Source: Geodermatophilus telluris (lineage in GTDB: Bacteria > Actinomycetota > Actinomycetes > Mycobacteriales > Geodermatophilaceae). Taken from it: a stretch of 64,000 nt of DNA. The notes under the pieces were generated by a model. It was not told the origin of the DNA. It was given only the letters and a program-made list of their open reading frames with translations, and made no database searches. The translations under genes and the position numbers were made by a program. The stretch spans positions 62,001 through 126,000 of the forward strand of contig NZ_FMZF01000002.1 of the NCBI RefSeq assembly GCF_900102745.1. The letters are read 5' to 3'. Below are positions 20,029 through 27,487 of this stretch, piece by piece (positions within the stretch are counted from its first letter, which is position 1; every line of letters begins with the position of its first letter).

Positions 20029-20574
20029 CTACAGGTACTGGCCGCCGCCGGGGCGGACGTCGGGGGCCGCGGGACCGGGCAGGGCCCGCCGCCGGATCTC
20101 CTCCAGCTGCGCCCGTGCGGCCATCTGCTGGGCGAACAGCGCCGTCTGGATGCCCTGGAAGACGCCCTCCAGCCAGCCGACCAGCTGGGCCTGGGCGATG
20201 CGCAGCTCGGCGTCCGACGGGGTGACGCCCTCGCTGAACGGCGAGGTGATCCGCCGCAGCTCCTCCGACAGCTCCGGCGCCAGGCCCTGCTCCAGCTCCC
20301 GGATCGAGGAGGCGTGGATGTCGCGCAGCCGGGCGCGGCTGGCGTCGTCGAGGGGAGCGGCGCGCACCTCCTCGAGCAGCTGCTTGATCATGGTGCCGAT
20401 CCGCATGACCTTCGCGGGCTGCTCCACCATCTCGCCCATGCCGGACGTGCCGTCGCCGTCGTCCGCACCGGCGACCGGCACGGGCATGGTGCCGACCGGC
20501 CGGCCGTCGGGGCCGACGACGACGACCTGCTGCGGGCGTTCGGTGCCGTTCTGCGGTGCCGTCATGCCCTCCAT
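20029..20574 (-). CDS. bpa: Bacterial proteasome activator Bpa (DUF2587)
   Basis: A 181-residue ATP-independent proteasome activator. The core four-helix region (PAKVMRIGTMIKQLLEEV to AAPLDDASRARLRDIHASSIRELEQ, then SDAELRIAQAQLVGWLEGVFQGIQTALFAQQMAARAQLEE) is followed by a flexible tail ending in GQYL. That C-terminal GQYL is the residue set that docks into the 20S alpha-ring pockets and opens the gate. Bpa rings feed unfolded substrates such as HspR to the actinobacterial proteasome. ATG 20574 is used; ATG 20565 (MTAPQNGTERPQ) is equally possible. Divergent from the cysteine-desulfurase-like gene, as I recall for the M. tuberculosis Rv3778c/Rv3780 region. Confidence 0.93.
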   Translation of the reverse strand: MEGMTAPQNGTERPQQVVVVGPDGRPVGTMPVPVAGADDGDGTSGMGEMVEQPAKVMRIGTMIKQLLEEVRAAPLDDASRARLRDIHASSIRELEQGLAPELSEELRRITSPFSEGVTPSDAELRIAQAQLVGWLEGVFQGIQTALFAQQMAARAQLEEIRRRALPGPAAPDVRPGGGQYL

Positions 20575-20635
20575 CCTGCCCCGCGCCCACGGGCGGCGAA
20601 CGCGGGGAGCAGGGTCGGCGGGCGACCGTGCCGTC

Positions 20636-20641
20636 TAGGGT
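20636..20641 (+). promoter_or_regulatory. -10 box of leaderless promoter
   Basis: TAGGGT is followed after 7 nt by ATG 20649. Confidence 0.5.
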
Positions 20642-20648
20642 CGGCCGC

Positions 20649-21875
20649 ATGGGACCGGGGGAGCCGCGGCTGGACGTCGCGCGCGTCCGCGGCCTGTTCC
20701 CCGGCCTCTCCGACGGCTTCGTGCACACCGACGCGCCGGCCGGGACGCTGGTGCCCGAGAGCGTCGCGCACGCCGTGTCCTCCGCCATGCGCGTGCCGGT
20801 CGCCAACCGCGGCGGCGTCTTCCCCTCCTCCGCCCGCACCGAGGGCCTCGTGGCCAGCGCCCGCGCCGCGGTGGCCGACCTCGTCGGCGGGGTCTCCACG
20901 GGCGTGGTCCTCGGCGCCAACACGACGACGCTGACCTTCGCCGTCGCCCGGGCGCTGGCCCGCACCTGGCGCTCGGGCGACGAGGTGGTGGTCAGCCGCC
21001 TGGACCACGACGCCAACATCCGCCCGTGGGTGCAGCTCGCCGAGCGGGCCGGGGTCGTCGTCCGGTGGGCCGAGGTGGACATCGAGACCGGCGAGCTGCC
21101 CGCCTGGCAGTACGACGAGCTGATCACCCCGCGCACCCGGCTGGTGGCGGTGACCGCGGCGAGCAACGCCATCGGCACCCGCCCCGACGTCGCCGCGATC
21201 GCCGCCCGGGCGCACGCGGTCGGCGCGCTGGTCTACGTCGACGCCGTGCAGGCCGCCCCGCACGTCCTCCTCGACCGGGCCGCGCTGGGCGCGGACTTCC
21301 TCGCGGTGTCGGCCTACACCTTCTGTGGCCCGCACGTGGGCGCGGTGGTGGCCGACCCCGACCTGCTGGCCGACCTGGTGCCCGACCGGCTGCTGCCGGC
21401 GCCCGACCGGGTGCCCGACCGCTTCGAGACCGGCACGCCGCCCTTCGAGCTCTACGCCGGCGTCACCGCCGCCGTCGACCACCTCGCCGGCCTCTGCGAG
21501 GACACCGTGGGCGGCCGCCGCGACCGGCTGCGGGCGTCCATGGCCGCGGTCGCCGCCTACGAGGGCGGGCTGTTCGACTGGCTGGACCAGGCGCTGCGCG
21601 CGATGCGGCACGTGCAGGTGGTCGGCTTCCCCGAGCACACCACGCCGACCCTGTCGTTCACGGTGACCGGCATGCGCCCCCGGCAGGTGGCCGTGGAGCT
21701 CGCCCGCCGCGGCGTGTGCGCCTGGGACGGCGACTTCTACGCGCGCGAGCTGTTCGACGCGCTGGGCGTCAACGAGGCCGGCGGCGCCGTGCGGCTCGGG
21801 CTGGCGCACTACAACACCGCCGAGGAGGTCGGCTACGTGATCGACTCCGTGGCGGCGCTGCGCAGCGCCCTCTAG
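20649..21875 (+). CDS. Cysteine desulfurase-like fold-type I protein lacking the PLP lysine
   Basis: A 408-residue protein of the cysteine desulfurase-like family (TIGR01976 type): VVVSRLDHDANIRPW, RWAEVDIETGELP, ASNAIGTRPDVAAIAARAH, VYVDAVQAAPH and TPTLSFTVTGMRPRQVA. The position that should hold the Schiff-base Lys (family pattern SAYK/SAHK before GPH) reads SAYTFCGPHVG, with Thr at ~224 (codon ACC). The Asp (VDAVQ) that contacts the pyridine nitrogen is kept. It is therefore probably not a normal PLP enzyme. My recollection is that the M. tuberculosis homologue Rv3778c also lacks this Lys. Leaderless start at ATG 20649; divergent from bpa and abutting the convergent oxidoreductase gene with no gap. 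Confidence 0.85.
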   Translation: MGPGEPRLDVARVRGLFPGLSDGFVHTDAPAGTLVPESVAHAVSSAMRVPVANRGGVFPSSARTEGLVASARAAVADLVGGVSTGVVLGANTTTLTFAVARALARTWRSGDEVVVSRLDHDANIRPWVQLAERAGVVVRWAEVDIETGELPAWQYDELITPRTRLVAVTAASNAIGTRPDVAAIAARAHAVGALVYVDAVQAAPHVLLDRAALGADFLAVSAYTFCGPHVGAVVADPDLLADLVPDRLLPAPDRVPDRFETGTPPFELYAGVTAAVDHLAGLCEDTVGGRRDRLRASMAAVAAYEGGLFDWLDQALRAMRHVQVVGFPEHTTPTLSFTVTGMRPRQVAVELARRGVCAWDGDFYARELFDALGVNEAGGAVRLGLAHYNTAEEVGYVIDSVAALRSAL

Positions 21876-22868
21876 TCAGGCGTCGGGCAGCAGCAGCACC
21901 TTGCCCACGTGCTCGCTGGACTCCACGACCCGGTGCGCCTCGGCCGCCCGCGACATCGGCAGCCGCCGGTCGACGATCGGGCGCACCACGCCGCGCTCGA
22001 CGTCGGGCCACACGTGGTCGCGCACCGCCGCGACGATCTCCGCCTTGCCGCCCCGGCCGGTGGGCGGCCGCGAGCGCAGCGCGGTGGCGTGCACCGACGC
22101 GCGCTTGGCCAGCAGCCGGCCGAGGTCGAGCTCGGCCCGCGTGCCGCCCTGCATGCCGATGACGACGAGCCGGCCGCCGACGGCGAGGGCGTCGACGTTG
22201 CGGGCCAGGTAGGCGGCCCCCATGTTGTCCAGGACGACGTCGACCCCGGCGCCGTCGGTCTCCTCGCGGACCCGCTCGACGAAGTCCTCGTCGCGGTAGT
22301 TGATCGTCACCTCGGCGCCCAGCTCGCGGCAGACGTCGAGCTTGGCCTGCGTCCCGGCGGTGGTGAACACGCGGGCGCCGGCGCGCGCGGTGAGCTGGAT
22401 CGCCATCGTGCCGATGCCGCTGGAGCCGCCGTGCACGAGGAAGCGCTCGCCGCGGCGCAGCCCGGCGAGGGTGAAGACGTTGGACCAGACGGTGCAGGTG
22501 ACCTCCGGCAGGGCGGCCGCGGTGGCCAGCTCGACGCCCGCCGGGCGCGGCAGCAGCTGCACGGCGGGGACGGCGACCCGCTCGGCGTAGCCCCCGCCGG
22601 CCAGCAGGGCGCACACCTCGTCGCCGACCGACCAGCCGGTGACGCCCGCGCCGACCTCGCTGACCACCCCGCTGCACTCCAGGCCCAGCACCGGGCTGGC
22701 GCCCTTCGGCGGCGGGTAGTTCCCGGCCCGCTGCAGCAGGTCGGCCCGGTTGACGGCGGTGGCCGCGACGTCGACGACGACCTCGCCGGGGCCGGCCACC
22801 GGGTCGGGGACCTCCCCCCAGCCGAGGACCTCGGGTCCGCCGGAGCCGTCCGTGGTGACCGCGCGCAT
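21876..22868 (-). CDS. NAD(P)H:quinone oxidoreductase, zinc-free MDR family (PIG3-like)
   Basis: A 330-residue medium-chain dehydrogenase/reductase without the structural or catalytic Zn cysteines. The N-terminal half has AVNRADLLQRAGNYPPPKGASPVLGLE, a quinone-oxidoreductase hallmark; the nucleotide-binding loop is VHGGSSGIGTMAIQL. It should reduce quinones or activated alkenes with NADPH. ATG 22868. It ends exactly next to the convergent cysteine-desulfurase-like gene, a pairing also present, as I recall, at Rv3777/Rv3778c. Its promoter region contains the terminator of the acyl-CoA ligase gene. Confidence 0.9.
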   Translation of the reverse strand: MRAVTTDGSGGPEVLGWGEVPDPVAGPGEVVVDVAATAVNRADLLQRAGNYPPPKGASPVLGLECSGVVSEVGAGVTGWSVGDEVCALLAGGGYAERVAVPAVQLLPRPAGVELATAAALPEVTCTVWSNVFTLAGLRRGERFLVHGGSSGIGTMAIQLTARAGARVFTTAGTQAKLDVCRELGAEVTINYRDEDFVERVREETDGAGVDVVLDNMGAAYLARNVDALAVGGRLVVIGMQGGTRAELDLGRLLAKRASVHATALRSRPPTGRGGKAEIVAAVRDHVWPDVERGVVRPIVDRRLPMSRAAEAHRVVESSEHVGKVLLLPDA

Positions 22869-22890
22869 GGCCCCGACCCTAGGAGGACGC

Positions 22891-22924
22891 CGCCCGGCGT
22901 GCCCGTGGCGGGACGGGCACGCCG
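22891..22924 (-). terminator. Hairpin terminator after acyl-CoA ligase gene
   Basis: CCCGGCGTGCCCGT and ACGGGCACGCCGGG form a perfect 14-bp stem with a 6-nt loop, just downstream of the minus-strand ligase stop at 22944. Confidence 0.7.
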
Positions 22925-22943
22925 GGAGGCAGGGGGGTCCTGC

Positions 22944-24542
22944 TCAGGCGCGGGCCTTGAGGTCCTTGCGCAGGATCTTGCCGGCCGCCGACTTGGGCAC
23001 CTGCTCGATGAACTCGACCGCGCGGATCTTCTTGTGCGGCGCGAGCCGCTCGGCGGCGTAGTCCATGACCTCCTGCTCGGAGATCTCCGCGCCGGGCGCC
23101 CGGACGACGAAGGCCTTGGGCAGCTCCTCGCCGCTGTCGGCGTCCTTGACGCCGATGACGGCGGCGTCTGCGATGGCCGGGTTGTTGACCAGCACGGCCT
23201 CCAGCTCGGCCGGGGCCACCTGGTAGCCCTTGTACTTGATCAGTTCCTTGACCCGGTCGACGACGGTGTAGCAGCCGTTCTCGTCGACGATCGCGACGTC
23301 ACCGGTGTGCAGCCAGCCCTCGTCGTCGAGGGTCTCCCTCGTGGCCTTCTCGTTGTTGAGGTAGCCCTTCATGACCTGCGGGCCGCGGACCCACAGCTCG
23401 CCCCGCTCGCCGGGGGCGGCGTCCTCGCCGGTGGAGGGGTCGACCAGGCGACACTCGGTGTTGGGCAGCGCCAGGCCCACCGAGCCCTTGGGCACCGAGG
23501 TCGCGCCCTCGGGGAGCCGGGTGGCGTCGGGGGTGGTGTGCGAGACCGGCGACAGCTCGGTCATCCCGTAGCCCTGGGCGACGACGACGCCGTCGGCCGC
23601 GCCCTTGCGCAGCCGGTCCTGGGCGGCCTGGGCCAGCGCCTCGTCCAGCGGCGCGGCCCCGGAGGTGATGCTGCGCAGGGAGGACAGGTCGAACTGGTCG
23701 ACCATCGGGTGCTTGGCCAGCGCCAGCACGATGGGCGGCGCGACGAAGGCCCGGGTGATCTCCTGGTCCTGGATGGTGCGCAGGAACTGCTCGAGGTCGA
23801 ACCGCGGCAGGGTGACCACGGTGCCGCCCCACTGCAGGCCCTGGTTCATCAGCACGGTCAGGCCGTAGATGTGGAAGAACGGCAGGACGGCGATGATCCG
23901 CTCGTCGCCCTCGTGCAGCTCCACCAGCGGGCGGGACTGGCTGACGTTGGCCACCAGGTTGCGGTGGGTGAGCATGACGCCCTTGGGCAGGCCGGTGGTG
24001 CCGCTGGAGTAGGGCAGCGTGACCAGGTCGGTCGCCGGGTCGATGTCCACCTCGACCGAGGGGGCGTCACTGGAGATGAGGTCGAGCAGCGAGGCGTGGC
24101 CCTCGGCGCCGTCCATGACGACGACCTCGTCGACCGGCGACTGTTCGACGGCCTCCAGTGCCCGGTCGAGGAACGGCGAGACGGTGATGAGCACCTTCGC
24201 GCCGGAGTCCTTCAGCTGGAAGGCGACCTCGTGCGCGGTGTAGAGCGAGTTGATCGGGCTCATCACGCAGCCGGCGCGGGCGATGCCGTGGAAGACCACC
24301 GGGTACCACATGGTGTTGGGGCACAGCACGGCGACGACGTCGCCCTTGCGCAGCCCGCGGGCGGCGAGGGCGGCGGCGACGCGGTCGACGTAGGTGGCCA
24401 GCTGGCCGTGGCTGATGGAGTCACCGGTGAGGCCGTCGACCAGGGCCGGGGAGTCGGGCCGGGAGGCGCCGCCGGCGAGGACGAACTCGGGGACCGACAG
24501 GTCGGGGATCTCGACGTCGGGGTAACGACTGGCCAGTGCCAC
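22944..24542 (-). CDS. 4-coumarate:CoA ligase-like AMP-forming acyl-CoA synthetase
   Basis: A 532-residue ANL-superfamily enzyme that adenylates a carboxylic acid and transfers it to CoA. The P-loop is YSSGTTGLPKGV; GYGMTELSPVSH (A5), GWLHTGD (A7) and the C-terminal catalytic Lys in SAAGKILRKDLK (A10) are all present. The PIN-SLYT and FFHIYGL segments place it with plant-type 4CL proteins; actual substrates could be aromatic or medium-chain acids. GTG 24542 has AGGAGGAG 5 nt upstream, so the longer frame from 24581 is rejected. Monocistronic by its own terminator. Confidence 0.9.
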   Translation of the reverse strand: MALASRYPDVEIPDLSVPEFVLAGGASRPDSPALVDGLTGDSISHGQLATYVDRVAAALAARGLRKGDVVAVLCPNTMWYPVVFHGIARAGCVMSPINSLYTAHEVAFQLKDSGAKVLITVSPFLDRALEAVEQSPVDEVVVMDGAEGHASLLDLISSDAPSVEVDIDPATDLVTLPYSSGTTGLPKGVMLTHRNLVANVSQSRPLVELHEGDERIIAVLPFFHIYGLTVLMNQGLQWGGTVVTLPRFDLEQFLRTIQDQEITRAFVAPPIVLALAKHPMVDQFDLSSLRSITSGAAPLDEALAQAAQDRLRKGAADGVVVAQGYGMTELSPVSHTTPDATRLPEGATSVPKGSVGLALPNTECRLVDPSTGEDAAPGERGELWVRGPQVMKGYLNNEKATRETLDDEGWLHTGDVAIVDENGCYTVVDRVKELIKYKGYQVAPAELEAVLVNNPAIADAAVIGVKDADSGEELPKAFVVRAPGAEISEQEVMDYAAERLAPHKKIRAVEFIEQVPKSAAGKILRKDLKARA

Positions 24543-24625
24543 GGGGTGCTCCTCCTGAGGGACGGGTGACGCCAGTCTCACACCCCGGGCGTGCCGCGGG
24601 ACACGGGGGTTACTGGCCGGTCACC

Positions 24626-25048
24626 TCATCGGGGCCACAGCACCGACTGGGTGCAGCGGAACAGCGCGAGGGTCTTCCCGGCCCCCGAGGAGACGACGGC
24701 GTCCCACACCTGGGTGCTGCGCCCCGCGTGCACGTTCGTGGCGACGGTCTGCACCCGGCCCTCGCGGACGGTGCCGAGGAAGTTGCTCTTCAGCTCGATG
24801 GTGGTGAAGCCGGCCGCGCCCTCGGGCAGCAGCGCGCGGGTGGCCAGGCCGCAGGCGGTGTCGGCGAGCGCGACGACGGTCGCGGCGTGCAGGTAGCCGT
24901 TGGGGGCGAGCAGCTCCGGGCGGACGTCGAGGGCGGCCTCGAGCCGGCCGGGCTCGTGCGCGGTGACCGTCAGGCCGATCAGCCCCGGCAGCGTGCCCGG
25001 CAGCAGCGCGTTGAGCTCGTCGGCGGAGAGGAAACCGGTGGCGGCCAT
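24626..25048 (-). CDS. PaaI-type hotdog thioesterase
   Basis: A 140-residue hotdog-fold thioesterase. The conserved pattern NGYLHAATVVALADTACGLATRALLP carries the usual N-G-x-x-H-A and D of the PaaI/YbaW group, followed by GFTTIELKSNFLGTVREG. Such enzymes hydrolyse acyl- or aryl-CoA esters; lying next to an acyl-CoA ligase suggests, but does not prove, joint action. ATG 25048 lies 7 nt after a TACCGT box, so the transcript is probably leaderless and the longer frame from 25081 is wrong. Confidence 0.85.
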   Translation of the reverse strand: MAATGFLSADELNALLPGTLPGLIGLTVTAHEPGRLEAALDVRPELLAPNGYLHAATVVALADTACGLATRALLPEGAAGFTTIELKSNFLGTVREGRVQTVATNVHAGRSTQVWDAVVSSGAGKTLALFRCTQSVLWPR

Positions 25049-25055
25049 GCGCCGG

Positions 25056-25061
25056 ACGGTA
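25056..25061 (-). promoter_or_regulatory. -10 box of leaderless thioesterase promoter
   Basis: TACCGT on the minus strand, 7 nt before ATG 25048. Confidence 0.5.
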
Positions 25062-25162
25062 GCGAGCGGGGGGCGCGCCACGATCAGTGCAAGGACCTCC
25101 CCTGCCCCCCACCGCTCGCAGGCTCGCGGCGGGCCCCTGCAGGGAGGCCGGCTCGATCACGG

Positions 25163-25220
25163 CGCGTCCCACCCGACGTCCCACGGTCGGGTGGGACGCG
25201 CTGCGGTGAGGGAGGACGTC
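25163..25220 (+). repeat. Intergenic repeat family, copy 3 (partial)
   Basis: Contains the hairpin half only: a perfect 13-bp stem CGTCCCACCCGAC/GTCGGGTGGGACG with an 8-nt loop, followed by CGCTGCGGTGAGGGAGGACG. The GATGATCAGG palindrome half is missing. Confidence 0.75.
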
Positions 25221-25259
25221 CTCCGGTGGGGAAGGACCCACCGCCACCCGGCCGGCCGG

Positions 25260-25838
25260 TCAGGGGCCGGTGAACTCCGCGGCGGCCCCGCGGAAGCGCC
25301 GGCGGTGCGCGCGCACCCGCCCCCCGCCGGTGCGCCGGCGCAGGTGCAGCCGCTCCCGGTGCGCCTCCGCCGAGTGGACGACGGTCACCGGGCACGGCGC
25401 GTGCAGCACGCACTGCATGCTCGTCGAGCCGAGCAGCATCGAGGAGAACCCGCCGTGCCCCCGGCTGCCGACCACCAGCAGGTCCGCCCCGGCGGACTCC
25501 CGGATGAGCGCGTCCGCCGCCGAGCCGAGGACGGCGGTCACGTGGATCACCGGGTGCGGCTCGGGCACCTCGCGGAGCGCCTCGGCGACAGCGCTCTCGG
25601 TCCGCTCCACCGCGGTGCGCTCGGCGGCCCGGTACCGGGCCTCGCCGACCGCGTCGAAGTCCATCCACTCCTCGGGCGGGCGGTGGGCGACGACCACCTC
25701 GACCGGCACGTCCCGGCGGACGGCGTCCTCGACGGCGAACCGCACCGCGGCCCGCGCGCCCGCCGACCCGTCCACGCCGACGACGACCCGGTGTCCCCGC
25801 GCCTGCGGCTGCTCGACGTCCCCGGCCTGCTCGCTCAT
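25260..25838 (-). CDS. Universal stress protein (UspA family)
   Basis: A 192-residue single-domain USP. VVVGVDGSAGARAAVRFA opens the fold and the ATP-binding motif is complete in VGSRGHGGFSSMLLGSTS (G-2x-G-9x-G-S/T), so it is of the ATP-binding class. An Arg-rich C-terminal tail of ~30 residues (RLHLRRRTGGGRVRAHRRRF) is unusual for USPs. ATG 25838 has GAGGAGG upstream, which rules out the longer frame from 26018. Role is presumably stress or dormancy related. Confidence 0.9.
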   Translation of the reverse strand: MSEQAGDVEQPQARGHRVVVGVDGSAGARAAVRFAVEDAVRRDVPVEVVVAHRPPEEWMDFDAVGEARYRAAERTAVERTESAVAEALREVPEPHPVIHVTAVLGSAADALIRESAGADLLVVGSRGHGGFSSMLLGSTSMQCVLHAPCPVTVVHSAEAHRERLHLRRRTGGGRVRAHRRRFRGAAAEFTGP

Positions 25839-26047
25839 GACGGCCTCCTCGGTACCGCCCCCGTGGGGCCCGGTACCGCCACGGGCGTGCCCCGATCGTC
25901 GTCCGGTGGGCCCTCGGCGACAAGCACCCCGGCCGCCGCCGGGCCGCCGAACTCGCGGCGTGGTGCCCGGGCTCGCGCTGCGCGGTGAGGGCGGGCACCG
26001 CGAGGTGGGGCCGGGCACCGCGGGACGGGGACGGCGGGGCGGCCCCC

Positions 26048-26908
26048 TCAGGCCAGGCCGCGGACCGTCCGCGCCGGCGGCCGGTCACCGCGGATGGAGG
26101 CGACCATGTCCAGCGTCTGCCGGGTCGCGGCGACGTCGTGGGCGCGGAACACCCGGGCGCCCAGCCACGCGCTGACCGCCGTCGCCGCCAGCGTGCCGGT
26201 GAGCCGCTCGTCGAGGACGACGTCGAGGGTCTCGCCGACGAAGTCCTTGTTCGACAGCGCCACCAGCACCGGCCAGCCGGTGGCGACCAGCTCGTCGAGC
26301 CGCCGGGTGGCCTCCAGCGAGTGCCGGGTGTTCTTGCCGAAGTCGTGCCCGGGGTCGACCAGCACCCGGTCGCGCTCCACGCCCGCGGCGACCGCCGCCT
26401 CGGCCAGCGCCGTCGTCCGGGCCACCACGTCGGCCACGACGTCGGCGTACTGCACGCGGTGCGGCCGGGTGCGTGGCGGCAACCCACCCGCGTGCGTGCA
26501 CACGATCCCCGCACCGGCCTCGGCGGCGACCGCGGCCAGCTCCGGGTCGACCCCGCCCCACGCGTCGTTGACCACGTCGGCCCCGGCGGCCAGCACCTCG
26601 CGCGCCACCTCCGCCCGCCACGTGTCGATGGAGATCGGCAGCTCGGGGTGGGCGGCGCGGATGGCCGCCACCAGGTCCACCGTCCGGCGGACCTCCTCGG
26701 CGGGGGAGACCTCCTCGCCGGGCGCGGCCTTCACGCCGCCGACGTCCACCATGTCCGCGCCCTCGGCCACCACGCGGTCCACCCGCTCGACGGCGGCGGC
26801 CAGCTCGTAGGTGGCGCCGCGGTCGTAGAACGAGTCGGGCGTGCGGTTGACGATCGCCATGACGACCAGTGCGCCGTCGGGGACGTCGAGCCGGCCCAGT
26901 CGCAGCAC
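26048..26908 (-). CDS. folP2: Dihydropteroate synthase paralogue, FolP2 type
   Basis: A 286-residue pterin-binding TIM barrel. The N-terminal motif is MAIVNRTPDSFYDRGATY, the form typical of mycobacterial FolP2, whereas true dihydropteroate synthases read NVTPDSFSDGG. DVGGVKAAPGEEVSP, ISIDTWRAEVAREVL and VLVDPGHDFGKNTRHS follow. FolP2 proteins have been reported to lack dihydropteroate synthase activity, so a folate role should not be assumed. GTG 26908 has GGAGGA 4 nt upstream. Divergent from the MaoC gene across a 69-nt gap. Confidence 0.85.
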   Translation of the reverse strand: MLRLGRLDVPDGALVVMAIVNRTPDSFYDRGATYELAAAVERVDRVVAEGADMVDVGGVKAAPGEEVSPAEEVRRTVDLVAAIRAAHPELPISIDTWRAEVAREVLAAGADVVNDAWGGVDPELAAVAAEAGAGIVCTHAGGLPPRTRPHRVQYADVVADVVARTTALAEAAVAAGVERDRVLVDPGHDFGKNTRHSLEATRRLDELVATGWPVLVALSNKDFVGETLDVVLDERLTGTLAATAVSAWLGARVFRAHDVAATRQTLDMVASIRGDRPPARTVRGLA

Positions 26909-26977
26909 CCGTTCCTCCGTCCCCGCAGCCGGTGTGGTGGAGTCAGCCAACCAGACCACCGTGAGGGAGGACGTGCG

Positions 26978-27439
26978 ATGGCGCAGACCACCGTGGACGG
27001 CGTCGAGGGCGTGCAGGGCCTCGTCGGGCAGCACCTCGGCCACAGCGACTGGGTGGAGGTCACCCAGGAGCAGGTGAACCAGTTCGCCGAGGCGACCGGG
27101 GACCACCAGTGGATCCACGTCGACCCGGAGCGGGCGAAGCGGGAGAGCCCGTTCGGCGGCCCGATCGCCCACGGCTACCTGACGCTGTCGCTCGTCCCGT
27201 CGCTGCTGCCGCAGATCGTCGAGATCACCGGCTTCCGCATGGGCGTCAACTACGGCACGGAGAAGGTGCGCTTCCCCTCGCCGGTGCCGGTGGGCAGCCG
27301 GGTGCGCGCCGGCGCCACGCTCGCCTCCGTCACGCCCTTCGACGGCGGCGTCAGCATGAACATGGACGTCACCGTCGAGGTCGAGGGCGCGTCCAAGCCG
27401 GCGATGGTCGCCACCGTCGTCTACCGCCGCTACCTCTGA
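26978..27439 (+). CDS. MaoC-like hotdog dehydratase
   Basis: A 153-residue MaoC-type (R)-hydratase-like protein. The hydratase 2 motif is seen as FAEATGDHQWIHVDPERAKRE with SPFGGPIAHGYLTLSL, containing the catalytic Asp/His pair. It should hydrate a 2-enoyl-CoA to 3-hydroxyacyl-CoA. ATG 26978 follows GAGGGAGG by 7 nt. A clear paralogue lies at 59248-59706. It converges with the beta-lactamase-like gene across a strong hairpin terminator. Confidence 0.9.
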   Translation: MAQTTVDGVEGVQGLVGQHLGHSDWVEVTQEQVNQFAEATGDHQWIHVDPERAKRESPFGGPIAHGYLTLSLVPSLLPQIVEITGFRMGVNYGTEKVRFPSPVPVGSRVRAGATLASVTPFDGGVSMNMDVTVEVEGASKPAMVATVVYRRYL

Positions 27440-27443
27440 CGCC

Positions 27444-27476
27444 GTCCGCGGAGGCGCACCAGGCGCCTCCGCGGAC
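27444..27476. terminator. Bidirectional hairpin terminator
   Basis: GTCCGCGGAGGCGC and GCGCCTCCGCGGAC form a perfect 14-bp stem with a 5-nt loop, between the convergent MaoC and beta-lactamase-like genes. Confidence 0.8.
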
Positions 27477-27487
27477 CGCGGCCTCCG

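Larger units (their letters stand above)
18777..20034. mobile_element. Inverted-repeat-boxed unit carrying an AbiEi/DUF559-type gene
   Basis: The segment is bounded by ~97-bp inverted repeats (18777-18873 and 19938-20034) that are about 92 % identical when I align them by eye. The outermost 26 bp (CTGTAGGGGCGGGGC then GATGATCAGGT) are identical. A single gene of AbiEi/DUF559 type lies inside. The repeats are extended versions of the intergenic repeat family seen four more times in the window. No transposase is encoded, so mobility would have to come in trans, or the structure arose by gene conversion. Confidence 0.45.
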
